DNA of 64,000 nt from Bacteroidota bacterium (GCA_018267285.1 JAFDYU010000010.1:1-64000); one strand, 5' to 3'; shown: positions 36,618 through 45,112, counted from the first letter of the stretch. The notes: generated from the sequence alone by a model not told the origin. Numbers and translations: made by a program.

Positions 36618-38026
36618 CGTTTAATAAAATCGAAGGTGTAAATGATCATACCCAGAAAATAGAGCGAAGCAAAAGCCACCGCCATCTGCGCCAGCGAAAT
36701 ACCTTTGCTCACCACTTCGTTGTACATATTTACTTTTCGGGGAACGGAAAGAGCCCCGCCTAAATAAAAGGCCAACAAAAAGCCGACACCGCCAATCACC
36801 AGCAAACTGAAAATTATTTTCACCGTGCCCGGTTTTATTTTTTCGGGCGCAATTTCATCGGCAAACCAACTGGCGAAAGCCAAACTGAAAAATACATTGC
36901 CGAGTAAATTATAGGTATGAAAGTGAGCAGGCACCCATTGGGTATTGTGCAGCACAAAGTTGTTGGCGATCACCGCATCCAGAAGCGCACCCATGCCCCC
37001 AATCACCCAAAACATCACACCAAAAAAATACAATAACGAAGCCAAGCTCCATTTCATTTTTGAGCCGTATAGGGTAACAAGCACCGAAAAAATAGTTACG
37101 CATACCGAAGGCAGCGGAGCAAGCCAGGTAATAATTTGGCCTGCGTACTGAAGCGCAAGCGGCTGAGCAAAATCCATATACAAGTGGTGGAAGTAGGCAA
37201 ACAACACAATCAGCAGGGTAGCATTCCAGGCCAACACCACATACCAGGTTGACTTGTAGGCAGGCTTGCCAACCATGCCGGGAAACAACTCATAAAGCAC
37301 GGCCAAACCCATGTAGAGCATTTCGTTGGCGATGGTATGACCAAAAAAGAAGGTCAGGTTTTTCATGAGCAATGGATCGTTGGTGAAGGCGCCCTTGCTA
37401 AACATCTCGATGTAATACAACACCAACAACACCACAGCAGCGAGCAAACAACAAATTACCCCAATGATGGATACAAATGAGATGAGTATAAACGGTGAAA
37501 CAGCAGGCTCAGTCTTACCCGCGAGATGGTGCCAGCCAAGTGCCTGAACTATCGTATATTTTTTGAGGATGGTCGCAACCAAAACCACCGACCACACCAA
37601 CCAACCCACACCAAGAATAGTGAGAGCAATAAAAAATAGAAGTGGACCAATTTCCATACCGGTGGCAAGAAACGGTAACGGGTAAAGAAAATACCAACTG
37701 GCATGAAACTTGGCAAAGAATGTTGCCGTCAGCAGTACAACGATGCCAAGGATTGTACACACATAAGCAAAGACACTACTCCATCGGGGCACGGTGAGGT
37801 ACCGGCTCATTAAATACTGAATGCCCGCCATGCCCGCAACGTACCACACACCAATCATCAATAAGCCGTGCGAGGTCATCAGCACATAGAAATTTACGGG
37901 GTTTAAATTTACAAGCTCGGCTTGCCCCATGCGCATCGTCAAACCGAAAATAATAGCTACCAGAAACACCACCAGTACAGTGATGAGCCAGAGCAGGGTT
38001 GTTTTTTTGTTAGTAGTTATGTCCAT
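36593..38026 (-). CDS. Heme-copper oxidase superfamily catalytic subunit (possible NO reductase)
   Basis: 477 aa, about 12 membrane helices. Heme and CuB ligands are visible: His53 (TSHGLLM), His230 (FFGHTIAN), His280-His281 (YFHHLYMDF), His368 and His370 (WVPAHFHTYN). In oxygen-reducing A- and B-type enzymes His230 would start HPxxY with the cross-linked Tyr four residues later; here that position is Asn234, followed by Glu235. Loss of this Tyr is a known trait of NO-reducing members of the superfamily. So either an unusual oxygen reductase or an NO reductase of the CuA-containing kind. It follows the CuA subunit by 14 bases and overlaps the SCO gene. Automated annotation would probably say cytochrome c oxidase subunit I. 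Confidence 0.88.
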   Translation of the reverse strand: MDITTNKKTTLLWLITVLVVFLVAIIFGLTMRMGQAELVNLNPVNFYVLMTSHGLLMIGVWYVAGMAGIQYLMSRYLTVPRWSSVFAYVCTILGIVVLLTATFFAKFHASWYFLYPLPFLATGMEIGPLLFFIALTILGVGWLVWSVVLVATILKKYTIVQALGWHHLAGKTEPAVSPFILISFVSIIGVICCLLAAVVLLVLYYIEMFSKGAFTNDPLLMKNLTFFFGHTIANEMLYMGLAVLYELFPGMVGKPAYKSTWYVVLAWNATLLIVLFAYFHHLYMDFAQPLALQYAGQIITWLAPLPSVCVTIFSVLVTLYGSKMKWSLASLLYFFGVMFWVIGGMGALLDAVIANNFVLHNTQWVPAHFHTYNLLGNVFFSLAFASWFADEIAPEKIKPGTVKIIFSLLVIGGVGFLLAFYLGGALSVPRKVNMYNEVVSKGISLAQMAVAFASLYFLGMIIYTFDFIKRCVGQLFS

Positions 38027-38040
38027 GATTTTAGAAATGC

Positions 38041-38592
38041 TTATTCAACTTTTATCTTAGCCATCATGCCCGAATGTGCAACCCCGCAATATTCCAGGCA
38101 CAGTATATCGTAGGTGCCGCTTTCTTCGAATTTCCACCGCAGCCGGTTCATGTATCCGGGCATAACCTGAACCTGTGCCTGCAGCACACCTTCTTTATAT
38201 AAACTGAACCCATGATTTACATCCAGACTTGAAACACTAAACTCAATGATCTTATCAACCGGAACGGTTATCTCTACACCGGCCGACATATTAAAATCGT
38301 CTTCCGTTTTTATCGGGAATTTGGAAATCGCAAAGGCAAACTGTTTGGCCACCACAAATACTTTTTCTTCGGGCTCCGATTTGGCGTAAAGAAAATAAGG
38401 TGATTTGGGTAATGTAACCCCCATAATCAATATCACGGTTCCGAGCGAAATAAAAAAGAAAATCGCCCTCTTGCGATTGACATTTTCTACAGCCCCACTT
38501 TTATTGGCTGAAATAAAGACAAGAAAAAAAACGCAAATGATGATGAGCGACATCACCATAAAAACCAGAAATACTTCTTTTTGTGTAGTCAT
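38041..38592 (-). CDS. CuA-containing subunit II of heme-copper enzyme
   Basis: 183 aa, electron-entry subunit. Two N-terminal helices (about 7-28 and 43-62) then a periplasmic cupredoxin domain. All CuA ligands are present: His127 (DVNHGFSLY), Cys165, Glu167, Cys169, His173 and Met176 (CLEYCGVAHSGM). Electrons therefore probably come from a soluble cytochrome c or cupredoxin, not directly from quinol. First gene of a four-gene minus-strand operon with the catalytic subunit, SCO protein and a small membrane protein. The region upstream holds several ATGACTT-type half-sites. Confidence 0.9.
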   Translation of the reverse strand: MTTQKEVFLVFMVMSLIIICVFFLVFISANKSGAVENVNRKRAIFFFISLGTVILIMGVTLPKSPYFLYAKSEPEEKVFVVAKQFAFAISKFPIKTEDDFNMSAGVEITVPVDKIIEFSVSSLDVNHGFSLYKEGVLQAQVQVMPGYMNRLRWKFEESGTYDILCLEYCGVAHSGMMAKIKVE

Positions 38593-38655
38593 AGTCTGTG
38601 CATGCTGTTGTTCTACATATTTTTTTATTTACCTAAGTCGGTCTGTTTTCGCATT

Positions 38656-38779
38656 ATGACTTCAAGATAGTTTTTTTAGAAAATCAAAAAGTAATTTCCG
38701 TATGACTTTTTTTAACAAAAAAAGCAAAAATCATCTTTGAGTAGTCATACGAAATGATTAACATGACTTTGGTCATGTT
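38656..38779. promoter_or_regulatory. Operator-like cluster upstream of the CuA/HCO operon
   Basis: In the 379-bp divergent gap, a perfect dyad AACATGAC-TTTG-GTCATGTT occupies 38760-38779. It has the TGAC-N4-GTCA layout of Crp/Fnr-family sites. Further ATGACTT half-sites lie at 38656-38662 and 38702-38708, and AGTCATA at 38743-38749; CGTATGACT (38699-38707) and AGTCATACG (38743-38751) pair exactly. Which gene is controlled, and by what, is inference. Confidence 0.5.
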
Positions 38780-38971
38780 TTTTATTGGCTGTACAAAATT
38801 TTGTAACACGTTTATGTGAAGTACAGAGTGAAAGCAGATTAGAATAGGATTAGTGGTTAGGCTTTCGAATCAAAGCTGAGTCAGTCTCAGTAGATTCGTA
38901 AGTTGTTATTGCAACAAAAGAATTTCTAATTTAGAAGTGCTATTTGAGGAAATGAAATCAAAAACCAAAAA

Positions 38972-39949
38972 ATGAACCTTCACTATATAGGACCTTTCCT
39001 TTCATTCATCATTTTATCCATCATCTGTTCGTGCTCCACAACTAAAAATCTACAACTTCAATTTGGCAAAAGCTCGTGCACACCACAACGAAGTCGGCAG
39101 TTTTCTGAACGTGATATTCCCAAACCTTTGTACAATATAGATATTGACACTGCACTTTCTTCGCGTATCTCATTTTCCAGTTTAAATGTTGCGAACGCTA
39201 TCGGCATTTTGGATTTGCTCTCCGATTATGTTACTGAAATTAAACTGCACCGCAATCAGCAAAACTTTGCCAACAAGCTTACTCTATTCGAAATGCATTT
39301 AAAAATGTCTCAACGGATAGACCGCGCCTCGCTCGAAGTTTCATCCGTTACTTCTGAGTTAGATTGCGAAGAAGAAAAGATAGCCCAGATAGCCGATTAC
39401 CTCAACGGAAAAGAAGGAGAAAACGAAACCAGGCTTACCGCAGCAGCCATTGCAACCGGTGCCGCTGGAGCAATTATTTCGGAAATTTTATTGAACAACA
39501 ACAATCAAGGAAACCATAATTTAGAAACCATTGGCATTGCATCGGGTATTACAGAAGCAACACTGGGCTTGATGATTTTGTTGAATAAAAAGAAAACGGA
39601 TTTTTCTCATCCTCGCAATGCCCTGCGCGAAATTTGGGAAGGACGCGATGTGTCTGAAATATTTCCTCCCTTTATTTGGTATTACCTGAATTACTACGAT
39701 CCCAACAAGCCCAACGATTTGTCTATTAGAAATCAGATCATCGAACGATGGATGAGCTTTAAGCAAATCGGCAGTGCCAATTCAAAGAAAAAACATCAGC
39801 TCATTGGGTTGTATTTTGGCAATGGAGGTAGATACTCCACCGAGCAGTTGTACAACCGTGCCAATATGTACGACCAATTAGAGTCCTATATCAAATTAAT
39901 AAAACAGGACCTCACTCTACTGGCAATCGAACTTGAAAAGATTAAATAG
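38972..39949 (+). CDS. Uncharacterised lipoprotein
   Basis: 325 aa, not recognised. Lipoprotein signal (MNLHYIGPFLSFIILSIICSCS) with acylatable Cys near 20-22. Residues of about 75-145 are helical and polar and could form a coiled coil (LLSDYVTEIKLHRNQQNFANKL ... ELDCEEEKIAQIADYL). Two Gly/Ala-rich hydrophobic stretches follow (TAAAIATGAAGAIISEILL, about 152-170; ETIGIASGITEATLGLMILL, about 180-200), then a charged C-terminal helical domain. Six bases before the next gene, so probably co-transcribed with the PepSY-like gene and the two membrane proteins. Confidence 0.75.
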   Translation: MNLHYIGPFLSFIILSIICSCSTTKNLQLQFGKSSCTPQRSRQFSERDIPKPLYNIDIDTALSSRISFSSLNVANAIGILDLLSDYVTEIKLHRNQQNFANKLTLFEMHLKMSQRIDRASLEVSSVTSELDCEEEKIAQIADYLNGKEGENETRLTAAAIATGAAGAIISEILLNNNNQGNHNLETIGIASGITEATLGLMILLNKKKTDFSHPRNALREIWEGRDVSEIFPPFIWYYLNYYDPNKPNDLSIRNQIIERWMSFKQIGSANSKKKHQLIGLYFGNGGRYSTEQLYNRANMYDQLESYIKLIKQDLTLLAIELEKIK

Positions 39950-39954
39950 AAAAA

Positions 39955-40416
39955 ATGAAAAAATATTCTGCATCAATACTTCTGTCGGTATGCATGTTGG
40001 GTTTCTGTTTTGTACGAAGCCAGGATTTAACAGAAGGCAAAGTGCCTAAAATGGTAACCGAGGCTTTTAAAAAGAAATACCCCAATACGTTTGCGTACGA
40101 ATGGGAGTGGAAAAAAAGAGAGCAACTGTACGAAGCAGAATTTATGCGCAATGGAGATAAGTACGAAGCCCGCTTTTCTAAAGAAGGAAACTGGGTAAGT
40201 ACAACTCGCGAAATAAATACGCAACAACTCCCTAAATCGGTAATGGATGCCATCCATCAGTCGGAATACAGCTCCTGGCGGCTCGATGACATAGAAGAAC
40301 ACAGTACGCCCCAACAAGAACAGATGTACTTAATTGAAGTAGAAAAAGGCAAACGAAATGTATATTTGTATATGATGCCCGATGGCAAAATGGTAAAAAC
40401 ATCTACAAAAAAATAA
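39955..40416 (+). CDS. Periplasmic PepSY-like protein
   Basis: 153 aa with signal peptide MKKYSASILLSVCMLGFCFVRSQ. Two PepSY-like repeats follow: VTEAFKKKYPNTFAYEWEWKKREQLYEAEFMRNGDKYEARFSKEGNW, then VMDAIHQSEYSSWRLDDIEEHSTPQQEQMYLIEVEKGKRNVYLYMMPDGK. Members of this beta-lactamase-inhibitor-like fold are secreted and of unknown binding function. Lies between an unknown lipoprotein and a DUF1295 gene, with short gaps (5 and 11 bases). Confidence 0.8.
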   Translation: MKKYSASILLSVCMLGFCFVRSQDLTEGKVPKMVTEAFKKKYPNTFAYEWEWKKREQLYEAEFMRNGDKYEARFSKEGNWVSTTREINTQQLPKSVMDAIHQSEYSSWRLDDIEEHSTPQQEQMYLIEVEKGKRNVYLYMMPDGKMVKTSTKK

Positions 40417-40427
40417 CTAATCAACGA

Positions 40428-41117
40428 ATGGAGTTATACGGGCAACACAGCAAAAGCATACCTCAAAAAGTTATCATTCACGTTTTAGAAATCTTGTTGT
40501 TGTGGCTCTCGTTTTGGATTTTATTTCAAAACGGTGGCAACCGGATTGAAAGCATTTTTTCCATAACTAATTCTTCTGAGCAAGTTTACCGGAGAATCAT
40601 AATTTTCGTTTTCAATATAATTACGTTTTTCAGGCTTTCGTATATGATGATTGTATTGTTGAAAAGAAACATACCCTGGGAAGAAAGCATCAGTGTGCCC
40701 TTTGCCTTTGCACTCTATTACATTGGATTTACACTGTTTGTGCTGCCGGCATCTGCAACCATAGACGTAATAGATTTTTTTGCCGTTACAATGTTTATAG
40801 CGGGTTCCGTACTAAACAGCGGTGGAGAAATTTTAAGAGATAGGTGGAAAAAGATCCCTGAAAACAACGGTAAAATATACACCGAAGGTTTTTTTAAATA
40901 TTCCCGCCACATTAATTATTTCGGAGACATTCTTTGGGTGACAGCCTATGCCATAATTACCCGAAATATATATGCGGCAAGCATCCCAGTATTTATATTC
41001 TGTTTTTTTGCTTTTTTCAATGCACCAAAACTTGATGCCTACCTCAAAAAAAAATACGGTGAGGATTATACGCTATACGCCAGGAATACCAAAATGTTGA
41101 TACCCTTTATTTATTGA
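40428..41117 (+). CDS. DUF1295/isoprenylcysteine methyltransferase-like membrane protein
   Basis: 229 aa with about six membrane helices. The C-terminal part has the family pattern: GKIYTEGFFKYSRHINYFGDILWVTAYA, then PKLDAYLKKKYGEDYTLYARNTKMLIPFIY, resembling the SAM- or nucleotide-binding end of ICMT and steroid 5-alpha-reductase relatives. Substrate unknown. Part of a probable operon starting at 38972. Confidence 0.8.
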   Translation: MELYGQHSKSIPQKVIIHVLEILLLWLSFWILFQNGGNRIESIFSITNSSEQVYRRIIIFVFNIITFFRLSYMMIVLLKRNIPWEESISVPFAFALYYIGFTLFVLPASATIDVIDFFAVTMFIAGSVLNSGGEILRDRWKKIPENNGKIYTEGFFKYSRHINYFGDILWVTAYAIITRNIYAASIPVFIFCFFAFFNAPKLDAYLKKKYGEDYTLYARNTKMLIPFIY

Positions 41118-41154
41118 TCCTTCAATTTAATTACAACCCTAATTTTCTTGTGCT

Positions 41155-42258
41155 ATGAACGAACGTTATCTTTCCGTAGATGTGCTGCGCGGCCTCACAG
41201 TTACGCTTATGATCATCGTAAACACACCCGGAAACTGGGATACCACGTTCGCTCCGTTGCTTCATGCCAATTGGCATGGGTTTACACCTACCGATCTCGT
41301 ATTTCCAACCTTCCTGTTTGTAGTGGGAAACGCCATGAGTTTCAGCCTCGAAAAATATGCGGCTCAAGGTACAACACCGTTTATGTTAAAAATTTTTAAA
41401 CGAACAGCGCTCATATTTCTGCTTGGTTTTTTAATGTATTGGTTTCCTTTTGTACATCAGGAAAATGGAAACTTGGTGTTTAATTCGATAAGCAATACGC
41501 GCATCATGGGTGTGTTACAACGCATTGCGCTGGGCTACTGCATTGCTTCGCTGATTTTGTTCTACTGGAAAGACCGAGGGGCACTCTGGTTTAGTGCAAT
41601 TGCCCTTTTAGGCTATTGGCTGATCCTGTATTCTTTTGGCGACTACACACTCGAAGGAAATGCCGGCCTCAAACTCGACAAACTTATTTTAGGAGACAAT
41701 CACCTTTATCATGGGGAAGGAATTGCATTCGACCCCGAAGGGATATTGAGCACACTTCCGTCTATTGTAAACGTAATTGCGGGCTATCTCACCGGGAAGT
41801 TTATTCAGAAAAAAGGTAATTCGTTCGAAACCATTGGTACGCTCATGGTCTACGGAGCTTTGCTGCTGCTGGCCGCCCTTACCTGGAATATGGTTTTCCC
41901 AATTAATAAAAAGCTTTGGACAAGTTCTTTTGTGCTCTATACCACCGGGCTGGATTTGCTCATCTTACCCATTCTTATTTTTATTATCGACATCAAGAAA
42001 GTAAACAAATGGACCTACTTCTTTGAAGTTTTCGGACGAAATACTTTGTTTGTCTACATCTTGTCGGAAACAGCAATTATTTTTCTTTGGATTTTCACCA
42101 TCAACGGGGTGTCGATTGTTCGTTGGCTGTACGAAACCATTTATAGCCCACTGGCCGGTGCCTACTTGGGCTCACTGCTTTTTGCAATCACCTGGACGTT
42201 AATCTGCTGGCTGGTAGGCTATGCCCTCGATAAAAAGAAGATATATATTAAGGTATAG
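41155..42258 (+). CDS. DUF5009/HGSNAT-like membrane acyltransferase
   Basis: 367 aa, about ten membrane helices. N-terminal signature ERYLSVDVLRGLTVTLMIIVNTPG and HANWHGFTPTDLVFPTFLFVVGNAMSFSLEK is typical of the heparan-alpha-glucosaminide acetyltransferase-like (NagX/DUF5009) family. His in NWHGFTPTD is the likely catalytic region in relatives. Probably transfers acetyl groups across the inner membrane to a sugar in the periplasm; the actual acceptor is unknown here. 37 bases after the DUF1295 gene. Confidence 0.85.
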   Translation: MNERYLSVDVLRGLTVTLMIIVNTPGNWDTTFAPLLHANWHGFTPTDLVFPTFLFVVGNAMSFSLEKYAAQGTTPFMLKIFKRTALIFLLGFLMYWFPFVHQENGNLVFNSISNTRIMGVLQRIALGYCIASLILFYWKDRGALWFSAIALLGYWLILYSFGDYTLEGNAGLKLDKLILGDNHLYHGEGIAFDPEGILSTLPSIVNVIAGYLTGKFIQKKGNSFETIGTLMVYGALLLLAALTWNMVFPINKKLWTSSFVLYTTGLDLLILPILIFIIDIKKVNKWTYFFEVFGRNTLFVYILSETAIIFLWIFTINGVSIVRWLYETIYSPLAGAYLGSLLFAITWTLICWLVGYALDKKKIYIKV

Positions 42259-42320
42259 TCGGCCTGTTAGTTTCGAAACCTCGGCTAAGCAGTAATTTCT
42301 AATTTTTTCCTCAAAAAAAT

Positions 42321-42350
42321 TTTGCGTAGTCAAATAACTACATATATTTG
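42321..42350 (+). promoter_or_regulatory. Promoter of the arsR-type operon
   Basis: TTTG at 42321-42324 and TATATTTG at 42343-42350 are separated by 18 bases, an exact fit to the Bacteroidota TTTG-N17-23-TAnnTTTG promoter. It lies 19 bases before the ATG, inside the operator palindrome. Confidence 0.75.
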
Positions 42351-42368
42351 TAGTCAAATGACTACGCA
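42323..42368. promoter_or_regulatory. Operator palindrome of the ArsR-type repressor
   Basis: Arms TGCGTAGTCAAATAACTACA (42323-42342) and TGTAGTCAAATGACTACGCA (42349-42368) are complementary at 17 of 20 positions, centred on TATATT. Each arm also holds a smaller TAGT..ACTA dyad. The site covers the -7 box and abuts the start codon, so repressor binding would block initiation. Autoregulation by the adjacent ArsR-type protein is inferred. Confidence 0.8.
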
Positions 42369-42692
42369 ATGAATTTAAGACGAGATCCATTTCAGGCCAT
42401 CGCAGACCCCACCCGCAGGGCCATTTTGTTGTTGGTGGCTTCGCAGTCGTTAACTGCCGGTGCCATTGCCGCTAACTTTGATTCTGCCCGCCCCACCATT
42501 TCCAAACACCTGCAAATACTCACCGAGTGCGAGTTGTTGCAGCAGGAACAGAACGGACGGGAGATGCACTACCACTTCAACCCTAAAAAAATGAAAGAAA
42601 TAGCCGATTTCATTGAGCCTTTCCGCCTGATGTGGGAAGCCCGGTTCAACAAACTGGAAAGTGTGATGAAAAAATTCAAAACCAAAAAATAA
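42369..42692 (+). CDS. ArsR-family winged-helix repressor
   Basis: 107 aa DNA-binding protein: [65 protein letters not shown] is a complete winged helix with recognition helix [12 protein letters not shown]. There is no obvious Cys pair for metal sensing, and the family members paired with SRPBCC genes usually are not metalloregulators. First gene of a four-gene operon, starting at the base after its operator. Confidence 0.92.
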   Translation: MNLRRDPFQAIADPTRRAILLLVASQSLTAGAIAANFDSARPTISKHLQILTECELLQQEQNGREMHYHFNPKKMKEIADFIEPFRLMWEARFNKLESVMKKFKTKK

Positions 42693-42698
42693 AATAAC

Positions 42699-43166
42699 AT
42701 GGAGCAAAAAACAAAAGTCAATGCCGAAACCGGCAAGCAGGAATTGGAAATTACCAGAGAATTTAATTTACCGTTGGAGCTGCTCTTTAAAGCGTACAAA
42801 GAAAAAGAAATTATTGAGCAATGGATGGGTACCAAGGTTTTGAAGCTGGAAAGCAAAAAGCACGGCAGTTATCAGATTGAAACCACAGACCCAAAGGGTA
42901 ACGTTGCTTTTCGTGCCAACGGTGTTATCCACGAATTTATTCAAAATCAAAAAATCACCCGCACCTTCGAAATGGAAAATACTCCGTTTGGTGTGCAGCT
43001 CGAAGTGTACGAATTTCAAAAACTTACCGATGACACCAGCCGCCTCCGTATGCGTGTCATCTACGAATCGGTGGAACAAAGAGACCAGGTACTGAAGCTA
43101 CCTTTTGCTGCGGGTATCAATTTCGCACACAATCGGATAGAAGAAATCATGAACAAAATAAAATAA
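42699..43166 (+). CDS. SRPBCC (AHSA1-like) protein
   Basis: 155 aa with the START/AHSA1 ligand-binding fold: LEITREFNLPLELLFKAYKEKEIIEQWMGT at the start, YQIETTDPKGNVAFRANGVIHEF, and the terminal helix LPFAAGINFAHNRIEEIMNK. Six bases after the repressor gene. Ligand unknown; such proteins are routinely paired with ArsR-type repressors. Confidence 0.88.
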   Translation: MEQKTKVNAETGKQELEITREFNLPLELLFKAYKEKEIIEQWMGTKVLKLESKKHGSYQIETTDPKGNVAFRANGVIHEFIQNQKITRTFEMENTPFGVQLEVYEFQKLTDDTSRLRMRVIYESVEQRDQVLKLPFAAGINFAHNRIEEIMNKIK

Positions 43167-43173
43167 CAACGTT

Positions 43174-43575
43174 ATGTCAAAAAGAAATAAAATTATTTAT
43201 TGGATCGCTACCGTTTGGCTTTGCGCAGGGATGGGCGCAACGGGTGTGCAGCAATTGATGAAAGTGCAATTAGAAGGCGCACTGTCACCTCCGGGTGTGT
43301 ACGGAATTAAGGAATTGGGTTACCCGTTATATTTTCTAACCATACTTGGTGTTTGGAAAATATTAAGCGTTATCGCGTTGCTTGTACCTAAATTTCCACT
43401 TGTTAAAGAATGGGCGTATGCGGGCATTGTATTTCTCCTTACCGGGGCAATTTTTTCTCATCTTGCAGTAGCCCACACTCTTGCCGAATTATTTCCTGCC
43501 GGTTTGCTTCTGGTGCTGACAGGCTTGTCCTGGTACTTTAGACCGATTGAAAGAAAAGTGAATGAAAAATTTTAA
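43174..43575 (+). CDS. DoxX-family membrane protein
   Basis: 133 aa with four helices: IIYWIATVWLCAGMGATGVQQL, LYFLTILGVWKILSVIALLVPK, WAYAGIVFLLTGAIFSHLAV, and FPAGLLLVLTGLSWYF. Resembles the DoxX-like/DUF4260 group found with SRPBCC genes. Third gene of the operon, seven bases after the previous stop. Confidence 0.85.
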   Translation: MSKRNKIIYWIATVWLCAGMGATGVQQLMKVQLEGALSPPGVYGIKELGYPLYFLTILGVWKILSVIALLVPKFPLVKEWAYAGIVFLLTGAIFSHLAVAHTLAELFPAGLLLVLTGLSWYFRPIERKVNEKF

Positions 43576-43586
43576 TTCTTTAAAAT

Positions 43587-44150
43587 ATGAACAAGAAAAA
43601 TAAACTAACTGCCGACCAACGCGAAGAGTTGCTCCACAAATTAAAAACTCGTTTTGAAAAAAATACGAATCGGCACAAGGGAATAGATTGGGTTAAGGTG
43701 CAGACGAAGCTTGAAGCTAAACCCGAAAAGTTGTGGTCTTTAAATGCCATGGAAGAGACCGGTGGAGAACCCGATGTGGTGGGCTACGATAAAAAAACCG
43801 ATGAATATATTTTTTACGATTGCGCTGTCGAAAGCCCCAAAGGCCGCAGAAGCTATTGTTACGATCACGAGGCGTTGGAGAAAAGAAAAGAACACAAGCC
43901 TGCCGACAGCGCGATCAATTGTGCGGAGGAGATGGGCATTGAACTCTTGACCGAACAGCAATACCGCGAGTTGCAGACACTCGGAGAGTTCGATGCAAAA
44001 ACATCAAGCTGGGTTAAAACTCCGGCTGCAATCAGAAAACTGGGTGGAGCACTTTTTTGCGACTTCCGGTTCGACACGGTCTTTGTTTACCACAACGGAG
44101 CCGAATCGTACTATGCTGCACGCGGGTTTCGGGGGGTGCTGCGTGTATAA
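43587..44150 (+). CDS. DUF4256 protein
   Basis: 187 aa soluble protein of the DUF4256 family, function unknown. Recognisable stretches: LHKLKTRFEKNTNRHKGIDW, WSLNAMEETGGEPDVVGYD, YDCAVESPKGRRSYCYDHEALEKRKEHKP, MGIELLTEQQYRELQTLGEFD, FCDFRFDTVFVYHNGAESYYAARGFRG. Last gene of the ArsR operon; its stop lies three bases from the stop of the convergent gene. Confidence 0.9.
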   Translation: MNKKNKLTADQREELLHKLKTRFEKNTNRHKGIDWVKVQTKLEAKPEKLWSLNAMEETGGEPDVVGYDKKTDEYIFYDCAVESPKGRRSYCYDHEALEKRKEHKPADSAINCAEEMGIELLTEQQYRELQTLGEFDAKTSSWVKTPAAIRKLGGALFCDFRFDTVFVYHNGAESYYAARGFRGVLRV

Positions 44151-44153
44151 CCC

Positions 44154-44927
44154 TTATACTTTTTCGTTGCCGGCAATAACCAAAGCAATTCCGCTGTAGG
44201 CAAGTGCTAAAAAAGCACTGGAGATTTCGCTGCCCAAATATTCGGGAGGCGAGGCCACTATTCTTGGAATATGCAGAATCACAAACCACGTAAAAGTCAT
44301 TGCACCCAAAAGTGTAGCCGCAAGTGTATTTTTTATTTTCAAAATAATACCCAGACCTGAAGCGATCAAAGCGGTGCCGGTAAAATAAATCCAAAAAACC
44401 CGGTATGGAATCCACGAAGGCACATACTCCGCGGCAGCTTCACCAACCACATAGTGATCGATGCCAAAGCTGATAATGGTGATAGAAAATAAAATAGTGC
44501 CGAGCGGCAATAGTTTTTCTAAAAACTTAAATAGGGGAAGTTCGGACTTTTTATAAAAGTGTTGAGCCATAACCAACGCACCTGTGGCTAAAGCCAGCTC
44601 TTTAGCTGAGTTTTCCCAATCGATAAATTGCATAAAGTTTGGACTCACCATAAATTGATAGGGCACAAAATAGAAACAGAATATGATTAAGAGCACACAG
44701 CCAAGAAGTAGCGAAGCCGGAGTGATTTTTTTTTCTAAAACGATACATACCCCGGACCAAACCAGTAAGCCACCTGCAACATAAGCTACTACCGCAAGGC
44801 TCGGAATCCAAGAGTGATCGTAGGGGATTAACATGTACGGAAAATCACGATAGTAGATGGTTAATATTCCCAATACGGCTATGGAGGAACCAAAAAAGAT
44901 ACGGCCTATGGACGACAGATTTTTCAT
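44154..44927 (-). CDS. Polytopic membrane protein, DoxX-like
   Basis: 257 aa with about eight helices (for example FFGSSIAVLGILTIYY, LLLGCVLLIIFCFYFVPYQF, LLPLGTILFSITIISFGIDHYVVG, FWIYFTGTALIASGLGIIL, FLALAYSGIALVIAG). The pattern of two four-helix units resembles duplicated DoxX proteins. Function unknown. Transcribed divergently from the MocR regulator and converging on the DUF4256 gene. Confidence 0.75.
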   Translation of the reverse strand: MKNLSSIGRIFFGSSIAVLGILTIYYRDFPYMLIPYDHSWIPSLAVVAYVAGGLLVWSGVCIVLEKKITPASLLLGCVLLIIFCFYFVPYQFMVSPNFMQFIDWENSAKELALATGALVMAQHFYKKSELPLFKFLEKLLPLGTILFSITIISFGIDHYVVGEAAAEYVPSWIPYRVFWIYFTGTALIASGLGIILKIKNTLAATLLGAMTFTWFVILHIPRIVASPPEYLGSEISSAFLALAYSGIALVIAGNEKV

Positions 44928-45070
44928 TCTGATATTGTTATTGGATCAGGATTGGTTGACACGAAAGATAAAGATGATATTCAGGGAATGCTACTGATCC
45001 ACGCAGGTTCACCCATAATTCACGCAAACCTCGTTACAAAAAATTGGAATGTACCATCGCGTGAATGGTA

Positions 45071-45095
45071 TTTAAAAACAGTTTCTGTTTTTAAA
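45071..45095. promoter_or_regulatory. Perfect palindrome upstream of mocR
   Basis: TTTAAAAACAG (45071-45081) and CTGTTTTTAAA (45085-45095) are exact complements with a TTT spacer. It lies 17 bases before a TATTTTTG -7 box (45113-45120), covering the -33 region of the regulator gene. Likely operator, possibly autoregulatory; in the other direction it could also serve the divergent gene. Confidence 0.6.
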
Positions 45096-45112
45096 TTATC
45101 AACCAGATCAGT

